The translations under genes were made by a program, and so were the position numbers. From Sarocladium kiliense (lineage: Eukaryota > Ascomycota > Sordariomycetes > Hypocreales > Sarocladiaceae): a stretch of DNA of 64,000 bases. This document shows, piece after piece, positions 44,698 through 56,758 of this stretch. The stretch covers positions 1 through 64,000 of the forward strand of contig JAUZTG010000047.1 in assembly GCA_030734395.1 (NCBI GenBank). Reading direction: 5' to 3'. Position 1 is the first letter of the stretch; each line of letters opens with the position of its first letter. The notes below the pieces were generated by a model, which was not told the origin of the DNA, did not search any database, and was given only the letters and a program-made list of their open reading frames with translations.

Positions 44698-45575
44698 ATG
44701 CCCTCATACCTGGAAGTGGCCGAACACCAAATTCATGCGTTTCATCGCGAAAGCGAGCTCCTCTTGGATATTCTGCTTTACTCACCTCAGCTATATAGTG
44801 CTCTTAAAACCCATTCTCGCAAGGCGCGACGGTATTTAACCTACGGAAGCAGCGGTGCTCCGTATCCTTTGCTCTTTGTGCATATCTTTCTAACCCTGAC
44901 GGAGGTCGTTCGATGGCACTTCTTGCGGCCACGAGGGCAAGCCGATCCTATTGCTACAAGACTAGATGTCGGCCTCACTCTAGCATCCACTTTGGTCGGA
45001 TTTCTCGTCAGCCCCCGCAACAAGCTCAACAATGCCACGCTTAGGCGCTTGGGGTTCCAGACTGTGGGTATACTTCGATGTATAGGGGTATGGAGGAGCT
45101 GCGTAGAGCAAAGCGCACGCTGGGAAGTCGCAAATATCAGACTTATCCATGTTTTCGACTATTCGAGATGGGTCGTAGCTTTCTTTGTTTCCTACAAGGC
45201 GGTTCCTGGAGATTTTGCTACAGCTGTTCTTCTCGGCCTCAGCTTCTCCTTCTTCCTTGCTCTATGGTCAGCAAACTACCCTGGCGGTCCGTTAGTGGGC
45301 ATGACTGGACTTTTCGGAATGATCGTATTCAGTGATTGGCTTCATCATTTTGTCAACCCTAAGTGAGTCAACACTGACGAGTGATAACACACGTTGATAA
45401 CAGAGGCTGTGTACTAACGCTCAGAGTCAGATCGCTGGATAAAAACTTGCTATGGAGAGCTTTGGTATATATCCGCGTCTTAGATCCCTTTGCGATAAAC
45501 AATGAAACTAGCAAGCAAAAACATGATGATGATGGGCCACAGACAGCAAGTGTGCTGAGGGAGAAGACGAAATAA
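44698..45575 (+). CDS. Multi-pass membrane protein of unknown function
   Basis: 271 aa from exons 44698-45362 and 45425-45575 (62-bp intron with a CTAAC branch). I do not recognise a family. The N-terminus is soluble, with a helix EVAEHQIHAFHRESELLLDILLY. About five hydrophobic segments follow: LLFVHIFLTLTEVV, VGLTLASTLVGFLV, WVVAFFVSYKAV, FATAVLLGLSFSFFLALWS and LVGMTGLFGMIVFSDWL. The C-terminal tail is charged (NETSKQKHDDDGPQ). There is no signal peptide. Clean splice, length and codon pattern support a real gene. It stands between the esterase block and a Zn2Cys6 regulator. Confidence 0.72.
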
Positions 45576-45881
45576 TTGCTAGAAAAGCAAATAGGGTCTC
45601 GTTTGGGTCCTGAACAAGAAAAGTTCAAAATGATACATGGAGCTGAAGAGGACCCCTGTTGCTCAAAACTGAGAACCTCTTACATAACGCGAGATTCGAC
45701 TAAGATGCATTGCTTCGCTTACCTTTCGCTCAAACATTCCTTCTGTAGCCGGTAACACAGTCATACGGCTCTAATCGCTCCATTCATGAGCCAGCTAGAT
45801 GTTTACATCTCAAGTCTCATATATTTCATGTTCTTTGGAGACTTTTCTCCTCTTGCTATAGTACCTGAGAACTATCTTGCT
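45576..45881. other. Intergenic region between convergent genes
   Basis: 306 bp separating the 3' ends of the membrane-protein gene and the Zn2Cys6 gene. It would hold both polyadenylation regions; nothing else is seen. Confidence 0.4.
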
Positions 45882-47487
45882 TCACGACTCAACAGCCAGG
45901 GCAGCGTTGAACAGCTGCTTGACTATTGATGCTGCGGGGTATGAATGCTCAATGGCAGTTAGCAAACGCAAGCAGCAGTTCACTCTGGTCTCTCCCAGCA
46001 CCATGCGCTGCGGATCTCCAGTTTTGATCGCACCCAAGGAGGCGACCATAGCCGGCATAACAAGAGGAACTATACTTGGCGGTACGAAAGCAGTGGTCGA
46101 GTCATCAAAATAAGACTGGATCGTTTCCACGATCCCCTCCGCAGCGGCGTCGGCTCTGCTCTTGTCATCGCTAAGCTGACACACAGCAAGCAAGGCGGCT
46201 TTCTGGCAAAGGCGCAAGTGTCGATTGGCTAATGACAACACGAATCTGGGCATGCTCTCTTCTTGACGAGCCATGCTTGTTTGCAGCTTCTCAATGCTTT
46301 CAAATCTCGGATCTGATTTATCAGCGAGAGCCTGGCGCAATGCATCGGCCACAGCCACGGCTCTACGCCACATCGTCTCGAGCTTTTCGGCATCCGCTTC
46401 CAAGTATGTTCTTTTATCGTCGAGATAGATATCGGCAAAACCGCATTCGGTCGCTAAAAGAAGATTCGAGTCGTGAACTGCCCCCAGGAGGCGGAGTGGT
46501 CTGCCCATGCTGTAAGACAGCCAAACGTCTCGGACAAGGCAGCAGTGCCATATGTTAGACCATACGCGATTTTCCGTCTGGTTATCGCGCAGGGAGCTAT
46601 TCACTAGCTGTTTGTGGAGGCCCAGTGTCTGTGCTATGCTGAAAGCAATGCCTGACCAGTACCATGACTGCTTGACGTCCTCCGGATCATCAAACCAGAA
46701 GCTAAGGAGTAGAGCAGACTGCAAGAGGACAATTCTGTCCTTCTCGCCACCTAAATCGAATAGAGCTCTCCCTCGCCTCATGAAGGATGCTTTCGTCTCC
46801 TTACTAGCATACTCGGGAACATAGCTCGCGCTGACAGCGAACATGCTCCACAGCAAAAGAAGGTTCATGCGTTCCAATCCATCAGCCTCGAACTGCTGTG
46901 CTAATAATGGCCCATCAAGGACAGGGAAAAGCGGATGAACAAAGCGGAAGAAGGCTGTGAAGAGAAGATCACTTTTGGCTGGAAGTTCGAAGCAACCTTT
47001 TGCCTGGAGAAAGCGTAGGTCCTCCATAAGAAGTGCTGTTGGGGGTGCACCTTGCACTGTGACGTGGCGCGGTGCGTCATCTTTGTGCCCAAGAGCTTCC
47101 ATGATAGAGCCATAGCCACTCTCGCCCGCATATAGCACTGTCTTGCGGGAACTGGGCTGTGAAATTACGGAAGCAATGATCCTGCCAGCGTCGGACCAGG
47201 GGTTCGTCGCTGTCGTTTCTACTGCTTGTCGTGAGTCCTCCAACCTGGCGACCACAGTACGTTGTCGCCTCTTCTTCCTCCGCGTCGAACTGAATCCGAT
47301 GTCACCCAATGATCAAACAGCACTCCAAGGGAAAGAAAACTGACTTGTATGCTTTGCGGGCCCGCGGAGCACAGTCCAGCCCGCGTTCGGCGCATTGGGA
47401 GCAGCGTGCCCCCCGACCGGTGCCTAGGTCGCAGCGGACTTTGCGCTCATGGCATGAGGCACATACAATCACCGCCCGCCGTCTCAT
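45882..47487 (-). CDS. Zn2Cys6 transcription factor
   Basis: 516 aa from exons 47487-47345 and 47289-45882. The zinc cluster starts at residue 9: CASCHERKVRC then CSQCAERGLDC, spacing CX2CX6CX9CX2CX6C, within the usual range. A basic linker spans the splice (RARKAYNSTRRKKRRQR). The fungal_trans middle region follows: FFRFVHPLFPVLDGPL, SALLLSFWF, WSGIAFSIAQTLGLHK, and RDVWLSYSMGRPLRL. It resembles the shorter cutinase-regulator-like factors. It is transcribed divergently from the FMN-dependent dehydrogenase with 470 bp between, so that gene is the first candidate target. Confidence 0.88.
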
Positions 47488-47957
47488 TGCTTCCCGGGAA
47501 CACTGCGATACGATAGAGTGGGATTCTTTCTCAAAACAACGTAGCGCTGCGGTGCCAGATGATCGTTTGATGACGAGACCCGAATATGCCGTATAACTAT
47601 ACCATTGGGAAACGAGGGATTACTAATAAGTAAGCACTTGCGCGTAACCCCGGCATTCACTTTCCCTCCCTCTTCGCCCTCTTCGAGACGAGCAACCTGA
47701 CCAATATGCCACTACAGCGTCTTGAGCATGTCAAGTTGCTCCACCACGCACCCATATCGGTTGGCAGGTTCGGCGATTTCGGTAATTTCGCTAGATTCAC
47801 CAACTTGACTCGAGAGGTCAATGACGGCGTAGTCAACCCGGTCCGCCTCCTGAAGAATCAAGGGCAAAACGACATGGGATCTAGAATTTTCTATAAATGT
47901 GTCATATCCTCTACTACTTCGCCGTCTTTATAATTCAACACACAGAGCGCAGTCAAT
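47488..47957. promoter_or_regulatory. Divergent promoter, Zn2Cys6 gene / FMN dehydrogenase
   Basis: 470 bp shared by two outward genes. A TATA-like TCTATAAAT at 47890-47898 lies about 60 bp before the dehydrogenase ATG. A short near-repeat, GGTTCGGCGATTTCGGTAAT, occurs at 47766-47785. Confidence 0.5.
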
Positions 47958-49424
47958 ATGAAGTTGCTTCAGGTCACAACGTGCCTCGCGGCTTTGCATG
48001 CCACTGCAACAGTAGCAGAAACTGCGCAGGAGCTCCTGAATTCCGTCCTTAACCCTCGCCCTGCGTCTCGAACATTTGCTTCCTACGGCTCTGAAATATA
48101 CTATAATGCAACACTCTACAATGAGACCATCGATATCTCGACAAACTACAACAGATTGGAAGCTTCCGCAAAGCGCAAGCTACCTTCAGCTGCATACGAC
48201 TACGCTGCAGGAGGCGCAGGTCTAGAGAAGACCGGTGAAGCGAACAGAGCAGCTTTCGACAAGGTATGTACTTCACTCATCTCGCATACTGGACTCAAAT
48301 GTCTAAAAAATCTCACATCATTGAAGTGGAAAATAGTCCCCCGCATGATGCGCCAAGTATTCCCCCAGCGGAATCTTAGCGTGTCTCTTTTTGGTAGAAC
48401 AATTCCAGCACCCATCGTAATGGCTCCTATTGGTGTGCAAACGCTCTTCCACCCGGATGGGGAGCGCGCGACATCGACTGTCTTCGGCAAAATGGGACTC
48501 CCATACGTCCTGAGTACAGCCACGAGCACGGGGTTTGCGGATGTTGCGGAGGCTAATGGAAACGGCCCCCGATGGTACCAGCTGTACTGGCCCAGTGACG
48601 ACGATTTGACGCGCTCCTACCTCAAATCAGCCAAGCGACATGGATACGATGTTCTGGTCGTGACAGTGGATACCTGGGATCTAGGCTGGAGAACCCGTGA
48701 TTTGGACCGGGGGTTCTTCCCATTCATCAAAGGTATCGGTGTCCAGATCGGGCTCGAAGACGCATGCGCCCACGAGAAACTTGGATTCAACCCTCTCGCA
48801 CAGAATGCAACCGATGAACAGAAACAAATGGCCGCGCTCTATCATGTTATTACAACTTCCAGGGGCATTAGTCCGGTCTGGGAACGCCTACCGACGCTGA
48901 GAAAGATTTGGGGTGATGGTCCGATTGTGCTGAAAGGGATCCAGTCTGTGGATGACGCGTTGAAGGCCGTTGAGTTTGGTCTCGATGGTATCATAGTAAG
49001 CAACGTAAGTGGAGAGCATCCCTTCGACTTGTTTATTTACTCACATCTCGTTGAAGCACGGTGGACGCCAGGTGGATGGTGCAGTAGGGTCTCTTGATGC
49101 ATTGCATGATATAGCGAAAGCAGTTGGTGATCAGATTACCATTGGGTTTGATAGCGGGATCCGATCAGGAGCCGATATGTATGCAACCTTCCGTCCCGGA
49201 GTGCAGAGTCGCAGCTGATGAACATGACCAGATTCAAGGCAATTGCGCTTGGCGCAGACTTCGTCCAGCTTGGACGACCGATCTTGTGGGGTCTGGCGCA
49301 TGGAGGAGCAAAGGGTGTCGAACATGTCCTCAGATCTCTCCTTGCTGATTTCGACTTGTCTGTGGGGTTATCGGGCATTCAGCACATCGCTGATCTGAAC
49401 GACACCTACCTCACGACTAATTGA
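47958..49424 (+). CDS. Secreted FMN-dependent 2-hydroxyacid dehydrogenase/oxidase
   Basis: 432 aa from exons 47958-48263, 48327-49004, 49057-49178 and 49232-49424. It has the full TIM-barrel fold of the lactate/glycolate-oxidase family: AAYDYAAGGAG, IVMAPIGVQTLFHPDGE, YQLYWPSDDD, VVTVDTWDLGWRTRDLD, VLKGIQSVDDA with the FMN-contacting Lys, the catalytic SNHGGRQVDGA (spliced at N|H), and GFDSGIRSGAD...LGRPILWG. It oxidises (S)-2-hydroxy acids such as lactate. Unusually it begins with a signal peptide (MKLLQVTTCLAALHATATVA), placing it in the secretory route rather than mitochondria or peroxisomes. Divergent Zn2Cys6 neighbour. Confidence 0.92.
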
Positions 49425-50974
49425 TGGTAATATGCACTGATTTCGCAGTTTGTGGAAGATTTGGCTTTAACTTTAGGAAGGAGATCAAGAGATTGACAGA
49501 TATCCTAAGTCAAGTTCTAATTATACTTTGGATCTCCTTAGCATAAAGCGTAAAGTTAAGGGTTAGGCTATTGCTTAAAGAGTATATTACGAGTCCAGTC
49601 CTCATTTACTAAGGCATGGAGAGCAATCAAAGAGCTTTTGCTTGACCAGCTTAGTGGTATTTTGCACATGTTATGGAGTAGTGTTAGTTGTAGATGGAGC
49701 TCTTAGGCCCTAGTCATTCGCTGTTTTTATGTACTAACATAGTTCTGAAGTCTCTCATGCAACCCCTTCTCAAGGGGCTGAATGTGGGAGCAAATGCCTT
49801 ACTCTGCTGAAGCATCACTACTGATAGGACCATCTCAAGCTAAAAGCCTCCCGACTCTGTCTTCTGTGACAAGACTCAGATCCCAAGGAGACTCCATGAG
49901 AAGAAATAGAAGTCTAGAATAGGTTGCATAAGGATCCCTCGCGGAAATATATATGCGAGACCAAGTCTCCGTTCGGGTGGTGGGTATTCGCACATTCTCT
50001 ATTAGCCCCAGCTCCAGCACAGTGTGACCTATCGTAAGGGCACGAGCCGTCCTTTAGAGGCAGCGTAGTAAAGAGTTGTTAGACCGCCGCTATTTCCATT
50101 CTCTTGAGACATGCGAAAACTCTTAATTTCGCTCTCGAGAGTCTCGAGGCGGATGCTGGACTTGATGTCAAATACCGACCAGGTATCACAGCAGTCGCTG
50201 CAGTTCTCGCCCAGACAACGTGTTATCAGCATTAGCATATAGAGCAGGCATGACATAAATAGCACAGTGTTGTGATAATAAGCAGAGGAGTAGTAGACAG
50301 CAATGATAAGGTAAAGTATTATGATTATTTCATACCAGCTTATAGGTGGAGGTCATGATATCGCAACGTCATATAAGCCTGTTCGGGAGTTAGTTCTTAG
50401 TGGGTAAGTCTAAGTGAGGCAAGAGACTCAAGATAAAGCTAACGCATATTTGTGTAGTTGGGTACTTGTAATGATGCCTACCAAGTATTTAGTTTTTGAG
50501 TAATTTGATCATGAAAGGCAAAGCTGCAGGGCAAATTTAATACTGGGTTAACTACAATAGCACCCCGGTCCATCAATGCTGAATAGTTTCTAAGACTAAT
50601 CAAGACATTAGTAAGGTATCATTTATGCTATATGTTAAGGAAAATAGGTACCATCAAAAGCATATATACATATTACACTATGTTTCTTTTATTTCGTATT
50701 TGGCAGTTTCTTCATAGCTAAATAAACATAGCAATCTATAGGGTAGCTTACTATTAATCCCAGCGACCCAGGCAAATTGCGCCATCAACCCTGTTCATTA
50801 GGCTATGAGATCAAGGTCTGCGCAGAATTTGTGAGTCTGACAAATTCCTTCTAAAAAAAATATTTGCTTTTCCTTTTTGCGGGAATACCAACTCTTGTTA
50901 TTTCACGATTACACACGTTATATAGCGCTCCGCCGCTTCTCTTGAATTGCGTCTTCAAGTCACTGCCTTTCAAG
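49425..50974. other. Gene-poor region
   Basis: 1.5 kb. A - strand frame at 50029-50265 ends in SGGLTTLYYAASKGRL, like one ankyrin unit, but is otherwise unrecognisable. 50270-50760 is AT-rich. The stretch just before 50975 is the promoter of the transporter gene. Confidence 0.4.
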
Positions 50975-52681
50975 ATGGCGTTTCGACACAGCGTCCTCGC
51001 GCAAATGATTACTGCGGGCATCATTGCTCTGCTTGGTCCAGGTCTATGGGTTGGCCTTTCTTTATCACTGCCTACGCTTCGCATTGAGTTTTACTAACGC
51101 ACATAGCAGAACGCAAATAATTCGCTAGGCGCCGGAGGTGCTCTTGAGCCTTACCTGGTAAGGCAAAGCGAAGAGAGTCCTACAATTCTTATACTAACGC
51201 TAGCGGAAGGTTAATGCGGGCAACTCCCTGGTGTTCGGTCTAATGGGGTTGTTCTGTATTCTCTCACCTATTTTCGTCAACTGGATCGGCGTGAAGAAGA
51301 CGCTTATTCTCGGTACACTGGGTTGGTCGGTGTATAGCGCCGCCTTGTACCAGAATAACCGCTATGGAACCCAGTACGGCGCTCGTCTATTTCAAGTGCA
51401 ATGCACATTAAACACAAACAGAGGTGCTAACGAAACTCTGCAGATGGTATGTCATCTTTGGAGCCGCTATCTGCGGAATCAGCGCCGGTCTGTACTGGGC
51501 CGCAGAGGGGGCCATCATCCTCTCCTACCCGCCGCACGCAAAGCGTGGTCGATACCTCTCCCTGTGGCTGGCCTTCAAGAACAGCGGCCAGCTCATTGGT
51601 GGCGCCATAAACCTCGGACTCAATGCCACTCGGAATCAAGCTGGCAAGGTTTCCTACGTGACAATCCTCGTCTTCGTCGCTATGCAGGTTCTGGCGTTCC
51701 CTGTTGCGTTCTTCCTCTCGCCACCTGAGAAAACTCAGCGTTCAGATGGTACTGAGATTGTAGTCGAGAAGCGAACTCCCGTAAAAGAGCAATTTCGCAA
51801 GCTCATCAAGACGGTCACAACGCGCCAGATTGGTCTCCTACTGCCGGTGTTCTTCTCCAGCTGGTTCTACTGGGTATGTACCCCTCGCAGAAGCTCAATG
51901 AAAGTGGGATATTGACAGCGGGGGGCTTGCAGGGTTATGCGTCTACGTTCATAACGCTTTACTTCACCGTTCGCGCTCGTGCTTTAGCATCCTTCTTGTC
52001 GGCTATCTCCGGCACCTTAGCATGCGTCCTCTTTGGCATCTTTCTGGATTCAAGCCGGCTTACCGTAAAGGTTTGCCGCCTTAGTATGTACTTTGACTAT
52101 ATCAATGCTGACATATCAATAAAGACACGTATTCGTTACGGTTTCATTTTGTCCGCCGGCAGCTTTACCCTTATGTGGATTTGGGTCCTCGTCGTTCAGC
52201 ATGACCTCTCGTCCAACCCGCCCAATCAAGTCCTCGACTGGGTGTCCCCTGGTTTTGGCAGGGCATTCGGCATGTACATCATGCTTCAAACATTTGGTAA
52301 TATGGTGCAAAATTACTTATACTTCTTGGTCGGCACACTTGGTGATGGTACTCTCGAGCTAAGCCGCTCGACTGGTTTGCTGAGAGGTGTGGAGAGTTGG
52401 GGCCAGTGCGCATCATTTGGCATCAGCAGCAGGTACGTTGTTCACCCAGCATTTTCCGTGTTCTCAATCTCATTCCATGAACTTTTAGCAAGTTTTCGCC
52501 CTTCTATACCACTATAATCAACGTAGTCTTCTGGACAACAAGTTTAGTGCCAGCTCTCTTCACAATCTGGGCGGTGCAGGATAAGAGAATTTTCGCCCAG
52601 GAGGAGGCAGACCTATCTGAGGAAACTGGCCCTGTAGAGGGGACCGTTGAAAAGACGCAGGAAGTGTCATCGAGGGTATAA
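50975..52681 (+). CDS. UNC93-like MFS membrane protein
   Basis: 452 aa from seven exons: 50975-51049, 51107-51157, 51210-51373, 51444-51873, 51933-52070, 52125-52432 and 52489-52681. Family signs: GLWQNANNSLGAGG, VNAGNSLVFGLMGLF, RYGTQWYVIFGAAICGISAGLYWAAEGAIILSYP with the diagnostic WAAEGAI, and RGRYLSLWLAFKNSGQLIGGAINL. Eleven or twelve helices; the tail is acidic (EEADLSEETG). Fungal UNC93-like proteins are plasma-membrane or vacuolar MFS members of mostly unknown substrate. It lies tail to tail with the hydantoinase fusion (152 bp apart), possibly a second carrier of that small cluster. Confidence 0.9.
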
Positions 52682-52833
52682 CAAGGCCCCACCGGATTCA
52701 GCAGACTACAGGGCTGGTTCTAAACCGAAGAATCTGCTTGTTCAGGAATTTAGTTTCTCGGAAATCGTATTATCGCCACTGGATTAAGCAGCTGGAGAGT
52801 TTAGACGGAGAAGCGCAGAATCAAAGTCCAGGC

Positions 52834-55800
52834 TTACGCCGGGTCCTTATTTAGAAATTCTTCTATCACACTTCTAGGCTCTGCGTATGTGCCCAAGGGC
52901 GTATACACAACATCACTATATCCAAAGGCTTGTGGTCCACCAACCTCTAGGCCTTTTGGAGTTTCCGTCCATCTTGGCGAACAGGCTATGCCAATAACAG
53001 TGACCCTGTAGCCATACTTGAACTCGGGCACACCAAGGGCTTTGCCTGATCCGTTGTCAAGAACAGCAATCAGGTCAGGCACACTTGCGACCAGCTGTAT
53101 AGACTTTCCATCAGATGAGGTATGCTCAGCGAAGATGTTTTCGTTTTTGAAAGGGATTTTGAGCGTGCCACCCACGGCCACAGCCTTCACACGCCTCGTC
53201 GTGTCTGTCTCATCGTTGTCGTCATCGTCAAATGCGGCGATGTGTACAGTACCGTATGAGTGGCCTTTGAAAAGACGCCTTTCAACTTTGACGATTCTCC
53301 CTCGGAATAAGACCTTAGCTGCATCGTTCCCCCCGGCCTCGTCAATGATGGACTCAGCCACTGTAGAAAGCGAGTTGGCGGCTTGACACCGAGCTATGGC
53401 CCGGCCAATTCTCCAAGCAAGAGAGCAAGTGCGTAAGACACCGTATTTGCGTACGTACTCCGTCGTTGAAGGCTTTGCGGCCATGCCAACTCGGCTGCCC
53501 ATTTCTGAGCACGACGCTCGTAAAGCGCGGTCAACAATCTCATCGTCTGGTGCGCGAGTCATGATGATGCTTTTACCGTCTCCAGAGTCAATAGCACAAG
53601 GTGTAAGTTGACCTGGAACGTGCAGCGCTATTGTTGTTTGCCAGTATGTTGGATATGCGCGACCCATCCAATCTCCATCGATGACAGGTGCGTCGAAGAA
53701 GCGCGATGAACCAACCAGCATAGGCTCCATACCATTGGCACCGCCGATCTCCAGGCCCATGACTGCATCGATCTTCTTATGCCCCAGGTATTCCATCAAC
53801 GCTTCGAAAGCTTGGACTGTCTCTGTCGATTGAAGTCGCTCGACGGAGACTGCTGGGGAGCCCATGTGACCCCCCCAGTAGATCAAGGCATCTTCGTCCA
53901 AACCGGAAGGGTCAATAATTCTGATGTTGTGCCCTTTGCGGAGAATATCTCTCATTTGAATGTAGCTGGGCATTGGGCTGCCACCGCCAGCACAACCAAG
54001 CACGTAGCACCCATCGGCTAACCAGGCGAGATCCGTCTCGCTAAGGAACCACTCGGGAATCCCTTTGTCATTGATCTCAATCCGTGGAATATACGTGGAA
54101 AGATTCAGGCGAGCATCATCTGAGATTCTAGACTTGATGTCTTTAGATGGCTCCGTTGTATCCACTTCCACGTCTATTCCAGCTCCATTGCTCTCCGGCG
54201 CATCATCAACAACGGGCATCTGGGTTAGATCGACATCACCCACCGCCTTGATAATAGTGCGGACCTGATTTGCGACATACTGTAGTGGGATACAATCAAT
54301 CTCGGCGATCCTGAGGCTCTCCTTGACAGCACCAGCGGAAATAGCCCTTTGGATAGCCATGTCTTTGGCACGCTCGATAGCCTGGGACTCCGTCTGATTT
54401 GATGTGTTTTGAACAATGTCAACTGTTCCACTCACACGTGAGATTGCAGCACCAATAGCGTTGGCAACATCGTGAAAAGGCGGCCGTATAACCTTGGAAG
54501 CTCCTGCGATGTCGTCCGAGGCTAACACTGCACCGCCACCGACTAAAATTACAGGAAGAGGGTCTCCGGAAGTCTTGATCATGTCGACCGCTCCCTCCAG
54601 AAGAAGGTCTATAGCTCTTCTCGCATCCTGAATAAAATCGGGCTCCAGCATAGATACCTTGGTCTTGTCCCCCATGTTGACCATTCCAAGTGCCACTGCA
54701 ATGTCCGACGCAGTGCAGGTATTGCCGCCGAAGACTAGAGCGTCCTCGTGAAGATAGTGACCAATAGACCCAGGACCAACACGGACTTTCCCGCCAACTC
54801 TCCGGACGAGGGACCCTCCACCAAGACCGACTGAATGGAGGTGGGGCATAGAATAGTTGACCCGGACTCCTGCCACAGAAACGTATGCAGATGCCTGTCT
54901 GGGGAGACCGTTGGGCAGAATAATGCCAACATCTGCTGTTGTTCCTCCAATGTCAATCACGATGGCTGACGAGTCGCCCCCAGCATCGATACCAGCCATA
55001 TATGCCGCTCCACGCATGGAATTTGTCGCGCCAGAAGAGAAGGTCTTGATGGGAATCTTTGCCGCAGAATCTGAGTCGAGGATAGTGCCATCGTTCTGTG
55101 TTATAAACAGAGGGCAAGATAGGCTCAGCCTGTTCATAGCCAGCCTAAATCGTCGAACAGTCTTGCGAGCGTAGTCGAGAATCGAGGCATTGAGGATGCT
55201 AGCGTTCTCACGCTCTAAGAAACCAATGTTGGCCACCTCGTGGGAGCAGACCACGTCGACTCCAGGTAATTCGCGCTCAACAATATCGCGAACACGGTTC
55301 TCTTGTTGAAATGTTTCATCAATAGGCGAGAAAACGCCTACGATGACAACAGCCTTAAGACCTAGGGCGCGAATCTTGGCGCATTCTTCAACGACCTGGG
55401 CCTCCTTGACAGGAGCTTCTTCAGATCCGTCAATGTTCAATCCGCCATCGACGATCCCGCAGTAGCCTTTCATGATGCTCCTCAAATCGTCAGGGAAATC
55501 CGAAAAGGCGCCCACCTCACGCAGGAAGGACCGCGAGAGGCGCAGCACCGCTACTTTCTGCAGGCGCCGTGCGTCTCGCTCGACGACCGCATTGATGAAG
55601 TGCGTTGTGCCAATGGTCACGCTGGCGATCCTCGCAACGTTCAGATCTGCAGCTGCGATGACCGCTCGAATACATGTCTCAATGCCCGAAGTCGCATCAG
55701 GTGTGGTTGGGGTCTTCTTGAAAGCGATGACACCTCGCTCCGTGCCACCATGTGCTGCAGTCGTCGTGTCGATGGCTACGGCATCAGTGTTAGTTCCGCC

Positions 55801-55839
55801 AACATCAACACCTATGCGAATTGTTTTCTCCAGTGCCAT
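52834..55839 (-). CDS. Hydantoinase A-DUF917 (S-Me-THD) fusion protein
   Basis: 1001 aa in one exon. Residues 1-540 are a hydantoinase/oxoprolinase A unit with ASKHA-type phosphate motifs: DVGGTNTDA (12-20), NASILDYARK (217-226), VIDIGGTTADVG (294-305) and GLGGGSLVRRVGG (338-350). A linker rich in Asp/Glu (540-600) leads to DUF917 (about 600-1001): DGCYVLGCAGGGSP, GLEIGGANGMEP, DGDWMGRAYP. Pfam, as I recall, now calls DUF917 S-Me-THD, after an enzyme acting on S-methyl-thiohydantoin. The HydA part would open a hydantoin-like ring, normally with ATP. No HydB gene is nearby. It is divergent from an NCS1 permease. Confidence 0.92.
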   Translation of the reverse strand: MALEKTIRIGVDVGGTNTDAVAIDTTTAAHGGTERGVIAFKKTPTTPDATSGIETCIRAVIAAADLNVARIASVTIGTTHFINAVVERDARRLQKVAVLRLSRSFLREVGAFSDFPDDLRSIMKGYCGIVDGGLNIDGSEEAPVKEAQVVEECAKIRALGLKAVVIVGVFSPIDETFQQENRVRDIVERELPGVDVVCSHEVANIGFLERENASILNASILDYARKTVRRFRLAMNRLSLSCPLFITQNDGTILDSDSAAKIPIKTFSSGATNSMRGAAYMAGIDAGGDSSAIVIDIGGTTADVGIILPNGLPRQASAYVSVAGVRVNYSMPHLHSVGLGGGSLVRRVGGKVRVGPGSIGHYLHEDALVFGGNTCTASDIAVALGMVNMGDKTKVSMLEPDFIQDARRAIDLLLEGAVDMIKTSGDPLPVILVGGGAVLASDDIAGASKVIRPPFHDVANAIGAAISRVSGTVDIVQNTSNQTESQAIERAKDMAIQRAISAGAVKESLRIAEIDCIPLQYVANQVRTIIKAVGDVDLTQMPVVDDAPESNGAGIDVEVDTTEPSKDIKSRISDDARLNLSTYIPRIEINDKGIPEWFLSETDLAWLADGCYVLGCAGGGSPMPSYIQMRDILRKGHNIRIIDPSGLDEDALIYWGGHMGSPAVSVERLQSTETVQAFEALMEYLGHKKIDAVMGLEIGGANGMEPMLVGSSRFFDAPVIDGDWMGRAYPTYWQTTIALHVPGQLTPCAIDSGDGKSIIMTRAPDDEIVDRALRASCSEMGSRVGMAAKPSTTEYVRKYGVLRTCSLAWRIGRAIARCQAANSLSTVAESIIDEAGGNDAAKVLFRGRIVKVERRLFKGHSYGTVHIAAFDDDDNDETDTTRRVKAVAVGGTLKIPFKNENIFAEHTSSDGKSIQLVASVPDLIAVLDNGSGKALGVPEFKYGYRVTVIGIACSPRWTETPKGLEVGGPQAFGYSDVVYTPLGTYAEPRSVIEEFLNKDPA

Positions 55840-56758
55840 GGTCTCTTTTGCGATTTGCCCCGGGTTTTAGGGTACTTAGTGCGCTGAGCCGAGTTCAGAC
55901 CTCTCGGGCGAGGCTTCCGCTTTTGAAGCCTCCTTGAGATGTCCTGTAATATGTACTGCAAGCGTGTGAGTATCCAATGATAATTGTTCACAGATAAGAG
56001 TAGGCATCAACTGTTACCGATTTTGGTATGTCAGTATATTAACAGCATGCCCTTGGTCTGGGCGTTCTGATGGCTCGCTGATAAGAATTACCAGTTGACG
56101 TGGAGTCGGGAAGATAATATGCCGGGGGTCCTAACTAGGTAATTTATTCCGGTTCTCCAAAGAGGAACCCTTTCGGACCAATGAAGCAAGCAGTCTGGCA
56201 TCCTCCAGTCTTGGAGCTAACCCTATTCTTGCTGCTTAGGTCGCAATCAGCTCTGATATGCGCGGCATTGATAAGACAGCTATCATATGTTCATGTGGTG
56301 TGATTGGAGGCTCTCTTAGTCTTGCGGGGAACCGCGTGGTGATGATAGGAGTTCCAGGTCCGTCTTGTGCAAGAAGTGGACCCAGTTGGGACCTGGGTCG
56401 AAAGTTTATCAGGTATGGAGACCTGTTCGATTACTCCCCTGAAAGGTTTCGTAACGTTTCATTGAGTATGCCCTCGAACATTGGACTGCCGGCAAGACTA
56501 TCCGTTGTCGACGACACATTCGCTTATCTACCTTTGACGCTATGGTGAGGAGACATGCGGCTATCGAACTATAATATGAATTTGAGATAACAACATGGCT
56601 ACGATTGGGTTGAGCCGCTGCCCTCGTCGTGGCTTGTCTATCGATATTGAGAACTCACGCAAATGATGACATATATAAACAACCTTCCGTATGTTCCAGC
56701 ATCCCTGGCGCCTTCCTCCACCTGATCTACCATATCTTCACGGAAGGATAGAAACGAG
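55840..56758. promoter_or_regulatory. Divergent promoter, hydantoinase / NCS1 permease
   Basis: About 920 bp between two outward genes and free of credible frames. A GATA-rich stretch around 56070-56115 (CTGATAAGAA, GAAGATAATA) would suit nitrogen-catabolite control by GATA factors, but single GATA matches are common. Confidence 0.4.

Noticed and set aside
50029..50265. Ankyrin-like end SGGLTTLYYAASKGRL
   Set aside because: A single weak unit with no neighbouring repeats or gene structure.
55472..55887. 130-codon + strand frame opposite the hydantoinase start
   Set aside because: Antisense shadow of a strongly conserved coding region; no domain features.
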